Positions 34,196 through 45,600 are shown, numbered from the stretch's first letter. The stretch is 53,521 bases of DNA from Gnetum montanum (GCA_015680685.1 MNCI01006908.1:1-53521); one strand, 5' to 3'. A program made the numbers and translations. The notes: generated by a model not told the origin, from the sequence alone.

Positions 34196-34482
34196 ATGAC
34201 ATTGCTCCTGAAAATGTTAGAAACGATGATGATAATGTTTACAGACAACCTTCTCTAACTCTTAGGAGGTTGCAGAACTGTCACCACTTCAATTTAGACT
34301 AACCTAAGGGACCTAAGGGATGGTGTGGTGTCTGAGGCTAAGAATTCCCTTGTTTGAAATTCAAAGTTAAGAGGCTGGAACACTATAATCAGGATGATGC
34401 GGTGTCGGAGCCTAAGAATTCTCCTGTCTGAAATCTGAGGTGGCTGGGCTGACCTAAAGGTTTTCCCATTTTAAAACATTCT

Positions 34483-35700
34483 TAGAATAATAAGTATGTT
34501 TTCTCACCACAAAAACATGAAAACGATTATGCGTAAAAGACAAGCTAGGAGCTAAGGCTAATCTATATGCAACATCTCTAACAAGGATTTTGAAGAAACC
34601 TCTATATCATGGTTAGAGCTTATTTCTGCTTGAACTCTAAATGGCCTATTTTATGGGACTGATTCTTAGAAATACTTTGTCACCAACAAAAATATCAGAT
34701 TTCTTCTTCTATGATTTGCATAACTTTTTTTGCCAATCTTGAGCTTGATTCAATCTTTCCTTAATCAGATTTACTTTTTGTTGAAGATCTGATATCATTT
34801 GAAGCCCAAAAATCACCTTTGTAGCCTGATCCTAAGAAGTAGGAATCAACATTTTCATCCATATAAAGCTTCATACGGTACCATCCCCATACTATTTGAA
34901 AAACTATTATTATAAGCAGATTTAGAAAGTGACAATACCTTGTCCCATGATTTTTTGATGACCCAACACACTAGCTCTTAAGACATCTTCAAAATTTGAT
35001 TAGTTCTTTTTGTTTGCACATCAGTTTGAGGGTGATAGGCTGTATTGGAATTTAATTTAGTGGTAAGAGCATGTTGAATGCACAATGAAAAATGTGACGT
35101 AAACTTCAAATCATGATCTGAAATAATTTTCTTAGAAATCTCATCTAATCTCTCTATTTCTTGGATGTATATTTTTGCAATTTTATGACCATCATAATTT
35201 GATTTCACATTAATTTCACATTGATAAAGTGGGCTGATTTTGTAAGTCTGTCCACTATCACCAGGATTGCATCATATCCATCAACACTGTTAGGAAAACT
35301 GACAATGAGATCAATACCAGTTTTTTCGATTTCCATTTTGAATTTCATGAGGCTGTAGCAAGCCTGTTGGCACCTGATGTTCAGGCTTTACTAGCTGTCA
35401 AGTTAAACATCTCACAACAAATTCTGCTACATCTTTCTTCATTCTAGGCCACCAAAATTGCTTTTTCAGCCCTTGCAACATCTTTTCTGCTCCCAAATGA
35501 CTTGAAAACATTGTTTCATGATGTTTTTAAACAATCAATTGCCTATGAAGTGCATTAGCTGGGATATATAAATGATTCTTGTAAAGCAGCAAGCCATCTT
35601 CTTTGATCTTGAAATCTTCCTCTTGCTGTCCTGATTCATTTTATTTGCATTTTTTTCAAAGAGCTTATCAACAACCAGAGCATGTTTTACTGAATTTTAT
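34483..35700 (-). pseudogene. Ty3/gypsy integrase (gypsy-B), zinc finger to C-terminus
   Basis: Minus strand in order: HHETMFSSHLGAEKMLQGLK and the HHCC finger (near 35520-35400), then VSFPNSVDGYDAILVIVDRL and TKSAHFINV (first catalytic Asp in the VDRLTKS-type box). IISDHDLKFTSHFS follows (second Asp, normally SDRDPKFTS), then NTAYHPQTDVQTKRTNQILK (QxE glutamate altered to Lys). The C-terminal part is NLIKERLNQAQDWQKK, GDKVFLRISPIK, RDVAYRLALAPSLS. This wording is typical of chromovirus-like plant gypsy elements and differs from the 9.3-10.2 kb integrase. The element is 5'-truncated: no RT, protease or gag was found. Confidence 0.85.
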
Positions 35701-35718
35701 AAATTATTTTGAACTATT

Positions 35719-36225
35719 TTTTTTGAAAACAAGGAATCTTGGTTCTATACTAGCTTGGTGGTAGGTCAAAGTACTAACTCCAAAAATCCAAATACATAAA
35801 TATAAGAAGATGCCAAATATAACAATGGAGTAGTATTTTATAGCCACAAAAGNGCCAAATATAACAATGGAGTAGTATTTTATAGCCACAAAAGTCAATC
35901 AACTTTGTTGTCTTTGAAAACTCATCATGGTAATTTCCAAATCTTTCCATAAATGTAGAACCTTGGGCCACGTAGAAATAATTGAATTGTGTTTCTGTTG
36001 AAATATCAAGTCATTTCTTGAATTCCAGATACTTACTTTTATATAGGTCAGAGAGCTTTCTACATGACTTTTCCAATGATTTACAACCACAATATTCCAT
36101 TGTTGTGCCAAATCATTAAAAGATTCATTGAAAGGCTTCCTTCTTTTTCATGTTGTTGCCCAAAGATCTGTACTACTTGAGCAAATAGACAAGACCTTAA
36201 GATTGGAACCTTTATATCTAGCTGA
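35719..36225 (-). pseudogene. LINE ORF2 C-terminal fragment with poly(A)-side T run
   Basis: A T run at 35719-35726 opens a minus-strand LINE remnant. Coding trace: SNLKVLSICSSSTDLWATT, then FNDLAQQWNIVVVNHWKSHV, then KVSIWNSRNDLIFQQKHNSI. This matches the ...IWKxRNDxIFxxK... end of LINE ORF2. It is cut at its 5' side by L-C. The single N join at 35853 lies within it. Confidence 0.65.
35812..35894. repeat. 41-bp direct duplication around a single N (assembly join)
   Basis: 35812-35852 and 35854-35894 are identical (GCCAAATATAACAATGGAGT...), separated only by N at 35853. This pattern fits two contigs whose overlapping ends were not merged, rather than a biological repeat. Confidence 0.85.
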
Positions 36226-37618
36226 TGGAACAACAGCAGCAGCAATAGCAACAACAACAAGAGCAGCAATAGCAGGAGGAACGGTAGACGGGCATCGGAG
36301 CGCAGCAGCAACAGACACAATGGGGAAGTGCTGGAGCACAACAGCAGCTGACGGGCACAAGAGAGGAGAGCCCGACGAAAACATGGAAGGGCAGAGGCGA
36401 TGGGGAGCAATCGGTCTAGGCCACACAGGCCCACAGGGGGGAAGGGGTGCGTGCACAGGAGGGGGTATTGAGGCACACTCCCTGGCTGACCACACCTTGT
36501 GCCTCCTGGTTAGCCAGCCCCCAACGGAAGGGGTCCGCACTATGCAACAGAGCCTCATTGGCCGCTTCGTTTCCAGGGGTGCTCGCCTGCGGATGGAGTT
36601 AATCTGCAAGTGGGTGCAAGAGCACTGGAAAGTTGTCCAAGTGGAGGTCCAGAGTCTGTCCGAGACTCTGCTTCTGTTCATCTTTTCGTTCCTGCAGGCT
36701 AGGGACTCGGTGATGTTGGGGGGACCATGGTTTTATGGGGCTCGGGGGCTTGCTCTAACTCCGTGGTGGTTGGGGGCGCACCGGGAGACAGACCTGTTCA
36801 CCTGGGGCCCGGTGTGGATGCGGATTTCCGGGATCCCATGGGAACTGTGGAACTTGGAATTCCTGGAAAAGGTGGCGGGTTTCTTTGGCGAATTCATTAC
36901 CTTCGATAGCGTCACCCAATCCATGGCGTGGATGGGCTTCACCCATTTTTGTGTGTGGCACAGGTTGGCAGATGAGGACCTCATTTGAGAAATTGTTTTG
37001 GAGCTCCTAGGCAAGGAAGAACACCTCCGGGTTGAGTTTGAGAACCTGGAGGTTGAACCAAGCCTTGAACACAGAGTGAAGGCCCGCGAGGGCAAGGGAG
37101 CCAGATGTACTAGTTGTGGGAAACTCGGGCACCAGGAGGAGGATTGCTGGTTCTAGAGGACACGGCCAGTGCAGTCGTGGGACCAAGCCAAACAAATGTT
37201 TGAGGATGGGGGCTGGGTCACAATGGGCCGTAAAGGCCGTCTACAGCCCTCGCCAGACTTGCCACCCCCCCAAAAGACCCCCCACCCCCTTTCCCGCCCC
37301 CCCACACGATATTCATGATTATAGTCCCCACCCCCACCACCGCCCCCACCTAGACGTATCCCCCCACCTCCCCCCTCTCCNTCCTTGGGCGAATGGGTGA
37401 ATGTGGTTTGGGGGAGCACCAAGTCCCATCGACCACCGGAGCAGGAACTCACACCCAAGGACTCGGACTGTTGCCTAGTGGTGCGAGAGGCGGAGGGTCA
37501 CCCCAACCGCCTGAGTGAGTGTTGGTCCAGGGCCAGACAGGCCCAACGAAGTATAGATTTGGGGCTACAGCAGACCCTTCGGGAGGTCTACCAATGTCGC
37601 TCTTCTGGGCATACATGA
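36226..37618 (+). pseudogene. LINE L-C ORF1: DUF4283-like domain and CCHC knuckle
   Basis: Opens with a CAG/CAA-rich, low-complexity N-terminus. DUF4283-like core follows: MQQSLIGRFVSRGARLRMEL, WKVVQVEVQSLSETLLLFIF, MLGGPWFYGARGLALTPWW, VWMRISGIPWELWNLEFLEK and SMAWMGFTHFCVWHRLADED. After a TGA at 36986 comes EHLRVEFENLEVEP and the knuckle CTSCGKLGHQEEDC (near 37105-37150). A Pro-rich linker and N (37381) follow. The ORF ends SIDLGLQQTLREVYQ...GHT with TGA at 37616-37618, overlapping the ORF2 ATG. Two in-frame stops and possible frameshifts inactivate it. Confidence 0.85.
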
Positions 37619-40600
37619 AGATTCTCAGCTGGAATTGTAGGGGATAGGGTACACCCTATAAAAGAAATACCCTGCGTAGAATCATCTAGGATGAAGGCGA
37701 GGGAATCTCACCTTCTATCTTGGGATGGCTGGAAAACCCACGTGCACCCCTGCATGGGTTAGGCTGGAGGTCTTGCTATACTGGCTTGCTATGACATGAC
37801 GCTGGTGGATTCCTCACAATTGACCATGACAATCCACGTCTCCTCCCAGGGGATTTGGCTAACCAACTTCTATGGGGTGCAGAATTGGGAATAGAGGCTA
37901 TAGGAGATGGAACGCGTGGCGATGCTGGTGCCCGATTGCCGGGTCTGGCTAATTGTTGGGGACTTCAACCAGCGCTTGCATTCCTGGGAAAAATCCTGGG
38001 GGGCTGCCCCCCCTGGGCACATAGGAGTTCCAGGATTTCCTAACAGTCCACTTGCTGGTGGATCTGCCCATTGGGAATTGCTAGTTTACCTAGAGTAATA
38101 AGAGAAAAGGCCCGGACCGCATCCTTTCCCGAATCAACCGAGTCTGCATCAGTTTCGACCTCCTCCTTCGATTGGCTGCATGGGTTACAGGGCAAGAAAG
38201 GGTCGCTTCAGATCATCAGTCCCTGATCTGTGTGCTCAGGCCGGAAAGGCCCTAGACCCCCTGACCGTTCCACTTTGAGGCAACTTAGCTGTCTAAGCTT
38301 TGGTTGAGGCCATTAGTGGAGGACATTTGGGCGGATTACCGACTTGGCCAGGGTGACCCTAGGAACTTCCTTAAGGAGGGTTTACTCCGCCTGAAGTGGG
38401 CCATCAGGGCCCTACCAGTGGAGGACAAATTCTCTTTTAGGATGGATCGCAAGGCGCTCTGGGACAAACTTATTCAGGTCACAGGAGGCTGGGGAGGACC
38501 TACATGAAGAAGAGCATAACATCCTGCGGCAACTCCAAGGCCTTGATCTCGAAGAGGAAACATACTGGAAACAACGGTCACGGGTCACCTGGCTCCAAGA
38601 AGGGGATAGGCAAACAAAATTTTCCTTTGTCATCACTAAAACACAAGGGTGGGGCCAACCAAGTTGTTTACACACCCAAGATGGGAGGATTACTGATGAA
38701 CCATAGAGCGTTGTTAGGGAGTTGACGCAATATTGGGAGAAGATCTGGGCCAAGCGACCCACCAACCCCATTTTGGTCCCAATTGAGCAAGTGCTGAATG
38801 AGGAAGACAACACGCGGTTGCTGACTCTGTTCTCCTGGCAGGAACTCATCGCCACCATCAGCAACATGCCAGGAGGGAAGGCGCCTGGCCCAGATGGCTG
38901 GAGTCTTGAGTTCTTCCTGACCTTCCTGGATATTGTGGGACCTAATATCTTGGATGCCTTCAACCTTATGTTGGCTAAGAGGTAGGTTAGAAGGGAAATC
39001 AACTGCTCTCGAATTGTGTGCATCTCGAAGCAAACAGAGGCACACTGCCCGGAACACTTCTGTCCTATCGGGGTCTGCAACGTTTTGATTCGGGTCTTCT
39101 CCAAATTGATTGTGCATAGGTTGGCGCCTCTCATGCCCAAGCTGGTGGGAGCTAATCAGGCAGGGTTTGTGCAAGGCCGAACACTACAGGACCAGGTTAT
39201 CCTCATGTAGGAGGTGTTCCACTCGCTTCGGACTATAGGTTTCCTTGGGCTCTGTCTCAAGCTCGATATTACCAAGGCGTATGACACACTTAGCTGGGAA
39301 GCTCTGGTTACCATAATGCAGCGAAAAGGTTTTGACCAGGGATTTATCTAGCTTTGCATCCACATGCAATCATCCGTTGGCTTCTCCTTTGANNNNNNNN
39401 NNNNNNNNNNNNNNNNNNNNNNNNNNNNNNNNNNNNNNNNNNNNNNNNNNNNNNNNNNNNNNNNNNNNNNNNNNNNNNNNNNNNNNNNNNNNNNNNNNNN
39501 NNNNNNNNNNNNNNNNNNNNNNNNNNNNNNNNNNNNNNNNNNNNNNNNNNNNNNNNNNNNNNNNNNNNNNNNNNNNNNNNNNNNNNNNNNNNNNNNNNNN
39601 NNNNNNNNNNNNNNNNNNNNNNNNNNNNNNNNNNNNNNNNNNNNNNNNNNNNNNNNNNNNNNNNNNNNNNNNNNNNNNNNNNNNNNNNNNNNNNNNNNNN
39701 NNNNNNNNNNNNNNNNNNNNNNNNNNNNNNNNNNNNNNNNNNNNNNNNNNNNNNNNNNNNNNNNNNNNNNNNNNNNNNNNNNNNNNNNNNNNNNNNNNNN
39801 NNNNNNNNNNNNNNNNNNNNNNNNNNNNNNNNNNNNNNNNNNNNNNNNNNNNNNNNNNNNNNNNNNNNNNNNNNNNNNNNNNNNNNNNNNNNNNNNNNNN
39901 NNNNNNNNNNNNNNCCACCTCCTTTGCTGGGAATGGGTCGCGTGCCCCCGTAACGTGGGGGGGTGCTGGGCATCTCGTTGTTCGAAGATGAGTTGATGCT
40001 GGGACAACAACGCCTGCTACTCCTTTTCACATGCCCGCATGGGGAATTGGCCCAGTGGATCTGCGTTATGAATGCGAAATATTGTCGTTGGGAGGCGGGG
40101 GTGCAGGATTCCAGGCCCTGGCAGATGCTTTGCCGCCACGCGCGTGTGATGCAGGCGTAGGGGTGGTTGGGCTTTGAGCCGCGCCGACTAATGGCGGCCA
40201 AGTACTCGCAGGTGTCAGGTTGGCAGCAGATTTGGAGGGGGCGGCTCCCCAAGAAGATCAAGATGTTCCTGTGGTTACTGCGAAATGACACGTTGCTAGT
40301 TTGCACATTTCTGCATAGACGCGGCCTCCCTGTGAACGACACCTGCCCCCTGTGCGGCGCTGCACCAGAAACTGTTCAGCACTTCATCGTGGAATGCGCA
40401 TACATGCACACCACCTGGCACGCAGCTGAGGCAACCCCCCCGATGCGCCTCACCAGTGACTCTTGGGCCACGCTACTTTTATGGGTAGTATGGAAGACAA
40501 GAAACCGCGTTGTTTTCCAGCAGATTAGGCTGCCCCAGCCCTCGTTGGTGGCTTCCCAAGCTCTCTGCGCGTGGAACGAGATCAAGGCAACAATGGGGGT

Positions 40601-40671
40601 CACACCGACCTTTAAGCCTGACTGTGCCACGTTCCGGGAGGAGGAAGAACTTTGGGAATTGGTGGAATAGT
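37615..40671 (+). pseudogene. LINE L-C ORF2: endonuclease, RT (gapped), zf-RVT
   Basis: Starts MKILSWNCRG at 37615 (ATGA overlap with ORF1). The endonuclease is damaged. RT region: TYWKQRSRVTWLQEGDRQTK, NTRLLTLFSWQELIATISNM, GGKAPGPDGWSLEFF, LVGANQAGFVQGRTLQDQVI and CLKLDITKAYDTLSWEALV. The YADD box lies in the N gap 39393-39914. After the gap: WIRVMN-type ELAQWICVMNAKYCRWEAG, then WRGRLPKKIKMFLWLLRND and the zinc finger CPLCGAAPETVQHFIVEC (C-x2-C-x8-H-x4-C). The TAG at 40669 is probably not the ancestral end, because the frame goes on collinearly with L-B and L-D. Confidence 0.85.
39393..39914. other. Assembly gap (522 N)
   Basis: Unresolved bases inside the RT domain of L-C. The open frames predicted across it are meaningless. 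Confidence 0.99.
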
Positions 40672-41445
40672 GCGGTTGAGACGGCCCCTTGCAGTGGCTG
40701 ACAGGTGACCCAGATCTTGTAGATGACGCATTTTTCTCGAACTGGTGCGATGATTGGACTTACTTTCGGGGACGAGAGGTAATCGTAACGGAATCCTCGA
40801 TTGCTAGGTGTTTGGGAGCCCTGGTCGCTGGCGAGGTCATTTTACCTTCCAATCAAGGGTTGTAGGATGCAGAACTGTTTTTCGATGGGCCAGTGCCATG
40901 CACGCAAAGCAGGCAAGTGCCCAGATCCTCCCTGCCTCGAATCTGGGCTCGGGTGGCAGATCTGGTGGACCATTGTTTTGTCCAATCTAGCAACGGCTCC
41001 AAGCTACAAGGCATCCACTTTGCCTTCCTCTGTTGCTTGATGTTGGGGTGCTAGGTTAACTTGTTGCAATTTTTTCTGGTAGCCCTACAAATTCAGAGAT
41101 GGGGCCGTCATTTGGGGCTCATCCTGGCCCTTTGGTGGGGGCCAGCGGGGGGGGGGTGCTGGGTGCCCCCCCGCCTGGCCCCTCATCCTCGGCCAATCGA
41201 GAACCCCTATGGACCCTATTGGCAATGACCTACATGAGGAAACAACGAAGCTAGCTTGGACGGCACCCCCCAACTAGTCCCATGACACCGGAATCATCTC
41301 CGCCTGAGACCTCCGGGTGCAACGCAAACTGGGACGAGGAGTTGCAGCAGGCTGCATAGCAAGTTGCAACCGAGGCGCGCGAGGCTGAGCGGCAGGAATG
41401 GGAGACAAAATGGCAGGAATCCCTCGCACAGGCATGGGTTGATTC
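40672..41445 (+). pseudogene. LINE L-C: ORF2 extension (unrecognised domain plus start of coiled coil)
   Basis: In the same frame as ORF2 after two scattered stops: PLQWLTGDPDLVDDAFFSNW, WTYFRGREVIVTESSIARCL, GALVAGEVILPSNQGL, DAELFFDGPVPCTQSRQVPR, SSLPRIWARVADLVDHCFVQ, SSNGSKLQGIHFAFL (40700-41035). Then a variable linker and the beginning of a Glu/Gln coiled coil (EREAREAERQEWETKWQES-like, near 41360-41430). The block has no RNase H or other enzyme motif that I recognise. The 'FxRG..I.....I...LG' phrase loosely recalls plant transposon-associated domains such as the one at 4440-7260 (inference only). The copy is cut at 41445. Confidence 0.65.
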
Positions 41446-41860
41446 TTAAAGATTCTTACAAAAGATTCTTAAAGACAGTAAAGCAATTATCCCTGATTCA
41501 TAGGTTGGATTCCTCTTCTTTTTAATTTTACTTATATACATTTCAACATTATAAAATAGTAATGGATCATACCTATTATCACATTTTTAAAAAATGTGTC
41601 AAACTAATTTCCTTTTTCTTGAACCTGAAAAATTGAACTCATGCAAAATGCAGTGATGCAATCATCTAATCATGAGACACTTTTATAAATGATAAATCCC
41701 TGAAACCAAAAATGAATCCGTCATAGTTTCAATTTACACCATAGTCAAAGCGACATCCATGCTTAAAACATAGTCACACAAAGAAAGCAAGAAAGCTAAA
41801 ACATTCAAAAACACATTATAAAACAACCTAACACAACCCCTAAAGAAGAGGGTGGTTACA
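41446..41860 (-). repeat. LTR-like repeat, same family as gypsy-B LTR
   Basis: Carries contiguously the two LTR parts that are split at 27055-27294 and 33983-34182. It ends GGTGGTTACA at 41860, i.e. TGTAACCACC on the element strand, as the gypsy-B LTR starts TGTAACAACAGG. It is cut on the left by the L-C junction. It could be a solo LTR or the displaced 5' LTR of gypsy-B. Confidence 0.65.
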
Positions 41861-42369
41861 ATATCTTATCTAGTTGTGGAATTGTTACAATATGATTTTG
41901 TGTAGTTAGAAATTAAGGCTTCCATGCTGGAATCTTTGTTTTTTGTGTAAAGGTTGGGCAAACATTATATTAATTAAAGCCAAAAATAGAATTTGTATAG
42001 TCAACTTCATTTAGACCTAATGTGAGGGCCATTCCCTTCCCCTACAAAAAGAAACTCCTCCCATACCACTCCCAAACAAGGGGAGACAACTCTCCACAAA
42101 TTGTTGCTGTACGAAAATTTAGGTAGGGAGATAGACCTCCATTACATCTCCATTCCTATGCAACATCTTCCCTACCCACGTGTAGGTATTCATCAACTAG
42201 CTATGGACCCAGGTAGTAGTAGCGGCCAATGGACACCCACACAAGAACCAATTGTCAACAAAAAAAAAAAAACCTACAAAACCACAAAAACAAGTGACAG
42301 ACATCCACCTCCAACTTGAACCACTAAAGGTGCCTAGGTAGCTGCACATAGGGACAAGTTGCCTGCTCC

Positions 42370-43660
42370 TGGGTGTGGATAGCATCAATCGTTGAACAGT
42401 GGTGTTCGGTATCAACAAACGCTGCAGCCTACTGAAACTCCTTAGCCGCCTCTACCTTGTGTGCCTGCTCCTCCCCCATCCCCATCTTATTCGGATACAA
42501 CTAAGCCGTCATCCTCCTCATATGTTTGCACAGCGCCATCCAAGTCATGCTGCAGCAAATACCCATAACCTAGTATGTGCACTTGCCAGACTGCAACCAC
42601 GACCTAGCCACCCACTTGAAAGCATGATCTAATCAATGCTGCATCTTAGCCTCCTCTTGTTGCTCAAGCTTTTGCTGCTCCTTCTCTATCCTTTCCCTCT
42701 TGGCGTTGCATGTCTCCTTGTCTAAGCTCCTCTCTGAGCCGTGCCTTAAGAGAGTCTTTGAGCATTTCTTGGCTCGTTGACTCATGCAGGTCCTAGCGCC
42801 GCTTCAACTCTTGTTCTCCCTTAGCATACTGATGCTCCGTGAGACTTGGATAATGCTTGAAATCCTATTCCCGGGCTTCCCATTTGGCCTCCCAACCATG
42901 CCTTTTCTCCTGTCTAGCCCATTCAATGACCTTCTCAATGGCCCTTTCTTGTGTCACAGTCACTATTTCTCTAATAGATATGGCTGTTGCCTTTTCCACC
43001 TCCAATTCCTTTATTTTGGCTTGGGCATCAAGAACAACCCTTTCTAGCAACTTTGGCATTAGAGGTGTCTGCCCCCTCGTAGGACTCATTGTCAGTGTCC
43101 TTGAACCCTTGGGCTTAGGATCAGACTAAAAAACCATTCTCATCCTACTCGCTCCCTATTGTCTTCTTCTGTACATCACCTGCGGCTTAGGATGCAGTGG
43201 CCTAGGAGGCGTCGGACTTGTGACCTTCCACAGAGCAAGGATCAACCTAGAATGGTGACCTTGTTGTTGCCACCTTAGTGCCTCAATGAAAAACCTTGGG
43301 AAATTAATCTAGTGGCCCAACTAAGACATTTCAAAAAGCTGAAGTGGGCCCTTTTGCTAGATTGTACACAGAAACAGTCCACTAACTTTGTCACCTCCTG
43401 CCATATTTGAGGTAGGGAAAATTTGGGCACCTACCCACTTGCTGTCTTGGGAATGGCCCCATTGAAAAAACCCTAAGTGTCTTGAAACCCACGATGTTGT
43501 AGTATAATCATATCACCTCGAGTAGGCAACCCTAGACATTGCTCCAACGCCTCCTTTGTCAGCATTATGCGAACTCCCCGAAAGGTAGTTGTGTCCCCTC
43601 GCCAATTGGGGAAGAAGGCTTCATCCTAAAGCTCCAGATCACCTTGTAGCGTTTCCAATA
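42370..43660 (-). pseudogene. LINE L-D: ORF2 extension
   Basis: Follows the zf-RVT end in frame (TPTFEPDYARYRNNEELWQR, TAG, NVRWTGLLETLQGDLEL). Then come DEAFFPNWRGDTTTFRGVRI, MLTKEALEQCLGLPTRGDMI, GAIPKTASG*VPKFSLPQIW, QEVTKLVDCFCVQSSK and FSFLKCL (43660-43290). The coiled coil is at 43089-42865 (VLDAQAKIKELEVEKATAIS, ...WARQEKRHGWEAKWEARE). The C-terminal motif EAAKEFQ*AAAFVDTEHHCS, IDAIHTQEQA lies near 42440-42370. All three blocks are in the same order as in L-B and L-E. Confidence 0.7.
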
Positions 43661-45600
43661 GGCCAGTCCACCTCACATTCTATAGCCGTTGCCATAGTTC
43701 CTCATTGTTGCGGTATCTGGCATAATCTGGCTCAAAGGTCGGTGTTTGGTCCATCGCCAAAATAGCTTCTTGCCACAGCTGGCATCCCTACGCAACCACT
43801 TGTGTTGGCGGAGGCATTCACGTCCCATGGAAAATCTAGCTATTTCGAGCTTTCCAACACGTCCATAGCATCGTTTTGGCCATAGAATCACCGTTTAAAA
43901 CATGATCCTTGGGAGCAAGTGGTTGTGTTAGCACCTGCCACACGTTGCACATGTATTGACATCGGAAAAGAAAATGCTCAATGGTTTCCATCTCTTGTGT
44001 GCATGTTGGACACACCATTGCAATATCGAGTGCTTGCCCTCTCAACAGAGCGCTCATGGGTAGTGTTCCGTCATTAATCAACCAAACAAAAACTTTGATT
44101 TTTTTCGGTAGTTGCCCTCTCCACAAATTGCACCAACCCATCATCCTTAGGAATTTCTTTTTAATTATGTCAGAGGGCAATCTTCATACTTGCATTAATC
44201 ATAGCAGTGGCATGCTTGCATAGAGCTCTCCATATCGATGAATCCCAATGCCCAACCTTCCATTGGCCATATTTATTTCTAACAATTTGAATCCACTGTG
44301 CGGGGTTTGCATTTACATGAGCAAGGTGGTTGATCATCCTTTGATAACCCATCATAATCATATCTTGGAACTTCAGCACACTTAACCCACCAGCCTCTCT
44401 TGGTTGTGCAATAATGTCCTCGGCAATTAAGTGCATTTTGGATTCGCCCTTCCCTTCAGACCACATGAAATTTCGAATTAGTTGATTCACCATGTTGATC
44501 ATTGCTGCAGGAGGGTTAGCCACCGCAGATGTAAGTTGAGCCATAGTTGAAAGAATTGACAACGCCAACAGAATTCATCATTTCTGTGTCAAGAAACGGG
44601 TGGTCCAGTGTTCAGCCCATTGGTGCATTCTTCGGATGAAATTGCTCCAAGATACTATTTTGTTCCATGCATACATGGGAAGCCCCAGGTAGGTATCCTG
44701 CTCCATCTTGACTAGGATCCCCAACACTTGTAAAATCCTATCCTTAACCTAGCTACTTGTATTAGCCACATGTACCGTGCATTTACCCTTATTGACCACT
44801 AGCCCAATCTCCTGCTCCATCTTTCCTAATGCCTGATTGATTGCTTGTGCTTGCGGCATGGAAGCCTGCAAGAACAACATTGTGTCATCAGCATAATGCT
44901 CTGTGAGGCAATCAATCCTAGCAACTTTTAGGCCACACACCCTCTTAGTTTTGCAATATGCTTGGAACATGTCCATAGTAAGAATGAAAAGGTAAGGAGA
45001 TAAGGGATCCCCTTGTCACAACCCTCACCCAGGGGAGGAAAACCCCCACAGCTACCTCCCAATATCAAAGGAATAAGCCCCAGATGCTTGAATGTGAATG
45101 TAGAGATTTATAAATTGTGGATTGAAGACTTTGTGTCGCATAACGTCATTAAGTGCATCCTAGCTCACAGTTTCATATGCCTTATGAATGTCTAGCTTGA
45201 TGCACATACCTGGGTACCCAACATTTTGAATCAAGTTCATAAACTGTTGGAGAAATATGATATGATCTTGTAGATATATGCCTTTGACAAACCCAACTTG
45301 GTTTGCCCCTACCAACTGCAACATCAGCGACTAAAGTTGTCTAACCAACATCTTAGTAAACAGCCTAATCAATGTATTGCAAACACCAATTGGGTGAAAT
45401 TGAGATGGATCTGAAGGGCTAGCCACCTTGGGAATTAGAACAATTCTTCAACAATTAATTTCACGTTGAACTTGTTGCCTTTGCAACATATTAGGTTGAA
45501 TGCATCTAGCAGGTTCACCCCCAACACGTTTGCAAAGTCTTGAAGAAACTCAATCGGCTACCCATTTGGCCCAGGAGCCCGGTTCAACTTCATTGATGCC
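43640..45600 (-). pseudogene. LINE L-D ORF2: RT and zf-RVT
   Basis: RT begins near 45590 (KLNRAPGPNG*PIEFLQDF). It includes EHYADDTMLFLQASMPQAQA (YADD at 44895-44884) and GLVVNKGKCTVHVA, then the thumb-side LTSAVANPPAAMINMVNQLI and RNFMWSEGKGESKMHLIAED. WRGQLPKKIKVFVWLINDG and the zinc finger CPTCTQEMETIEHFLFRC (C-x2-C-x8-H-x4-C) follow near 44010-43960. The endonuclease is deleted. The copy has frame damage but is comparatively well kept around zf-RVT. Confidence 0.85.

Larger units (their letters stand above)
36226..41445 (+). mobile_element. LINE copy L-C
   Basis: Plus-strand L1-type element: ORF1 (36226-37618), ORF2 with endonuclease, RT and zf-RVT (37615-40671), then the extension to 41445. 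There sequence jumps in the middle of the coiled coil to an LTR-like repeat. It has no 3' UTR or poly(A). Its least-decayed segment is around zf-RVT. A 522-base N gap removes the RT active site. Confidence 0.8.

Noticed and set aside
34323-34440. Two similar 35-bp stretches (GTGTC.GAG.CTAAGAATTC)
   Set aside because: An imperfect local duplication in the gypsy-B region just outside the LTR; too short to call.
36227-36285. CAG/CAA repeat as a microsatellite or polyglutamine gene
   Set aside because: Short and impure; it is the low-complexity start of LINE L-C ORF1.
36148-36681. 177-codon minus-strand frame
   Set aside because: Antisense shadow of the well-supported ORF1 of LINE L-C; low-complexity and Pro/Ala/Leu-driven.
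39332-40342. Long open frames across the N gap on both strands
   Set aside because: They are open only because N translates as X; the sequence there is unknown.
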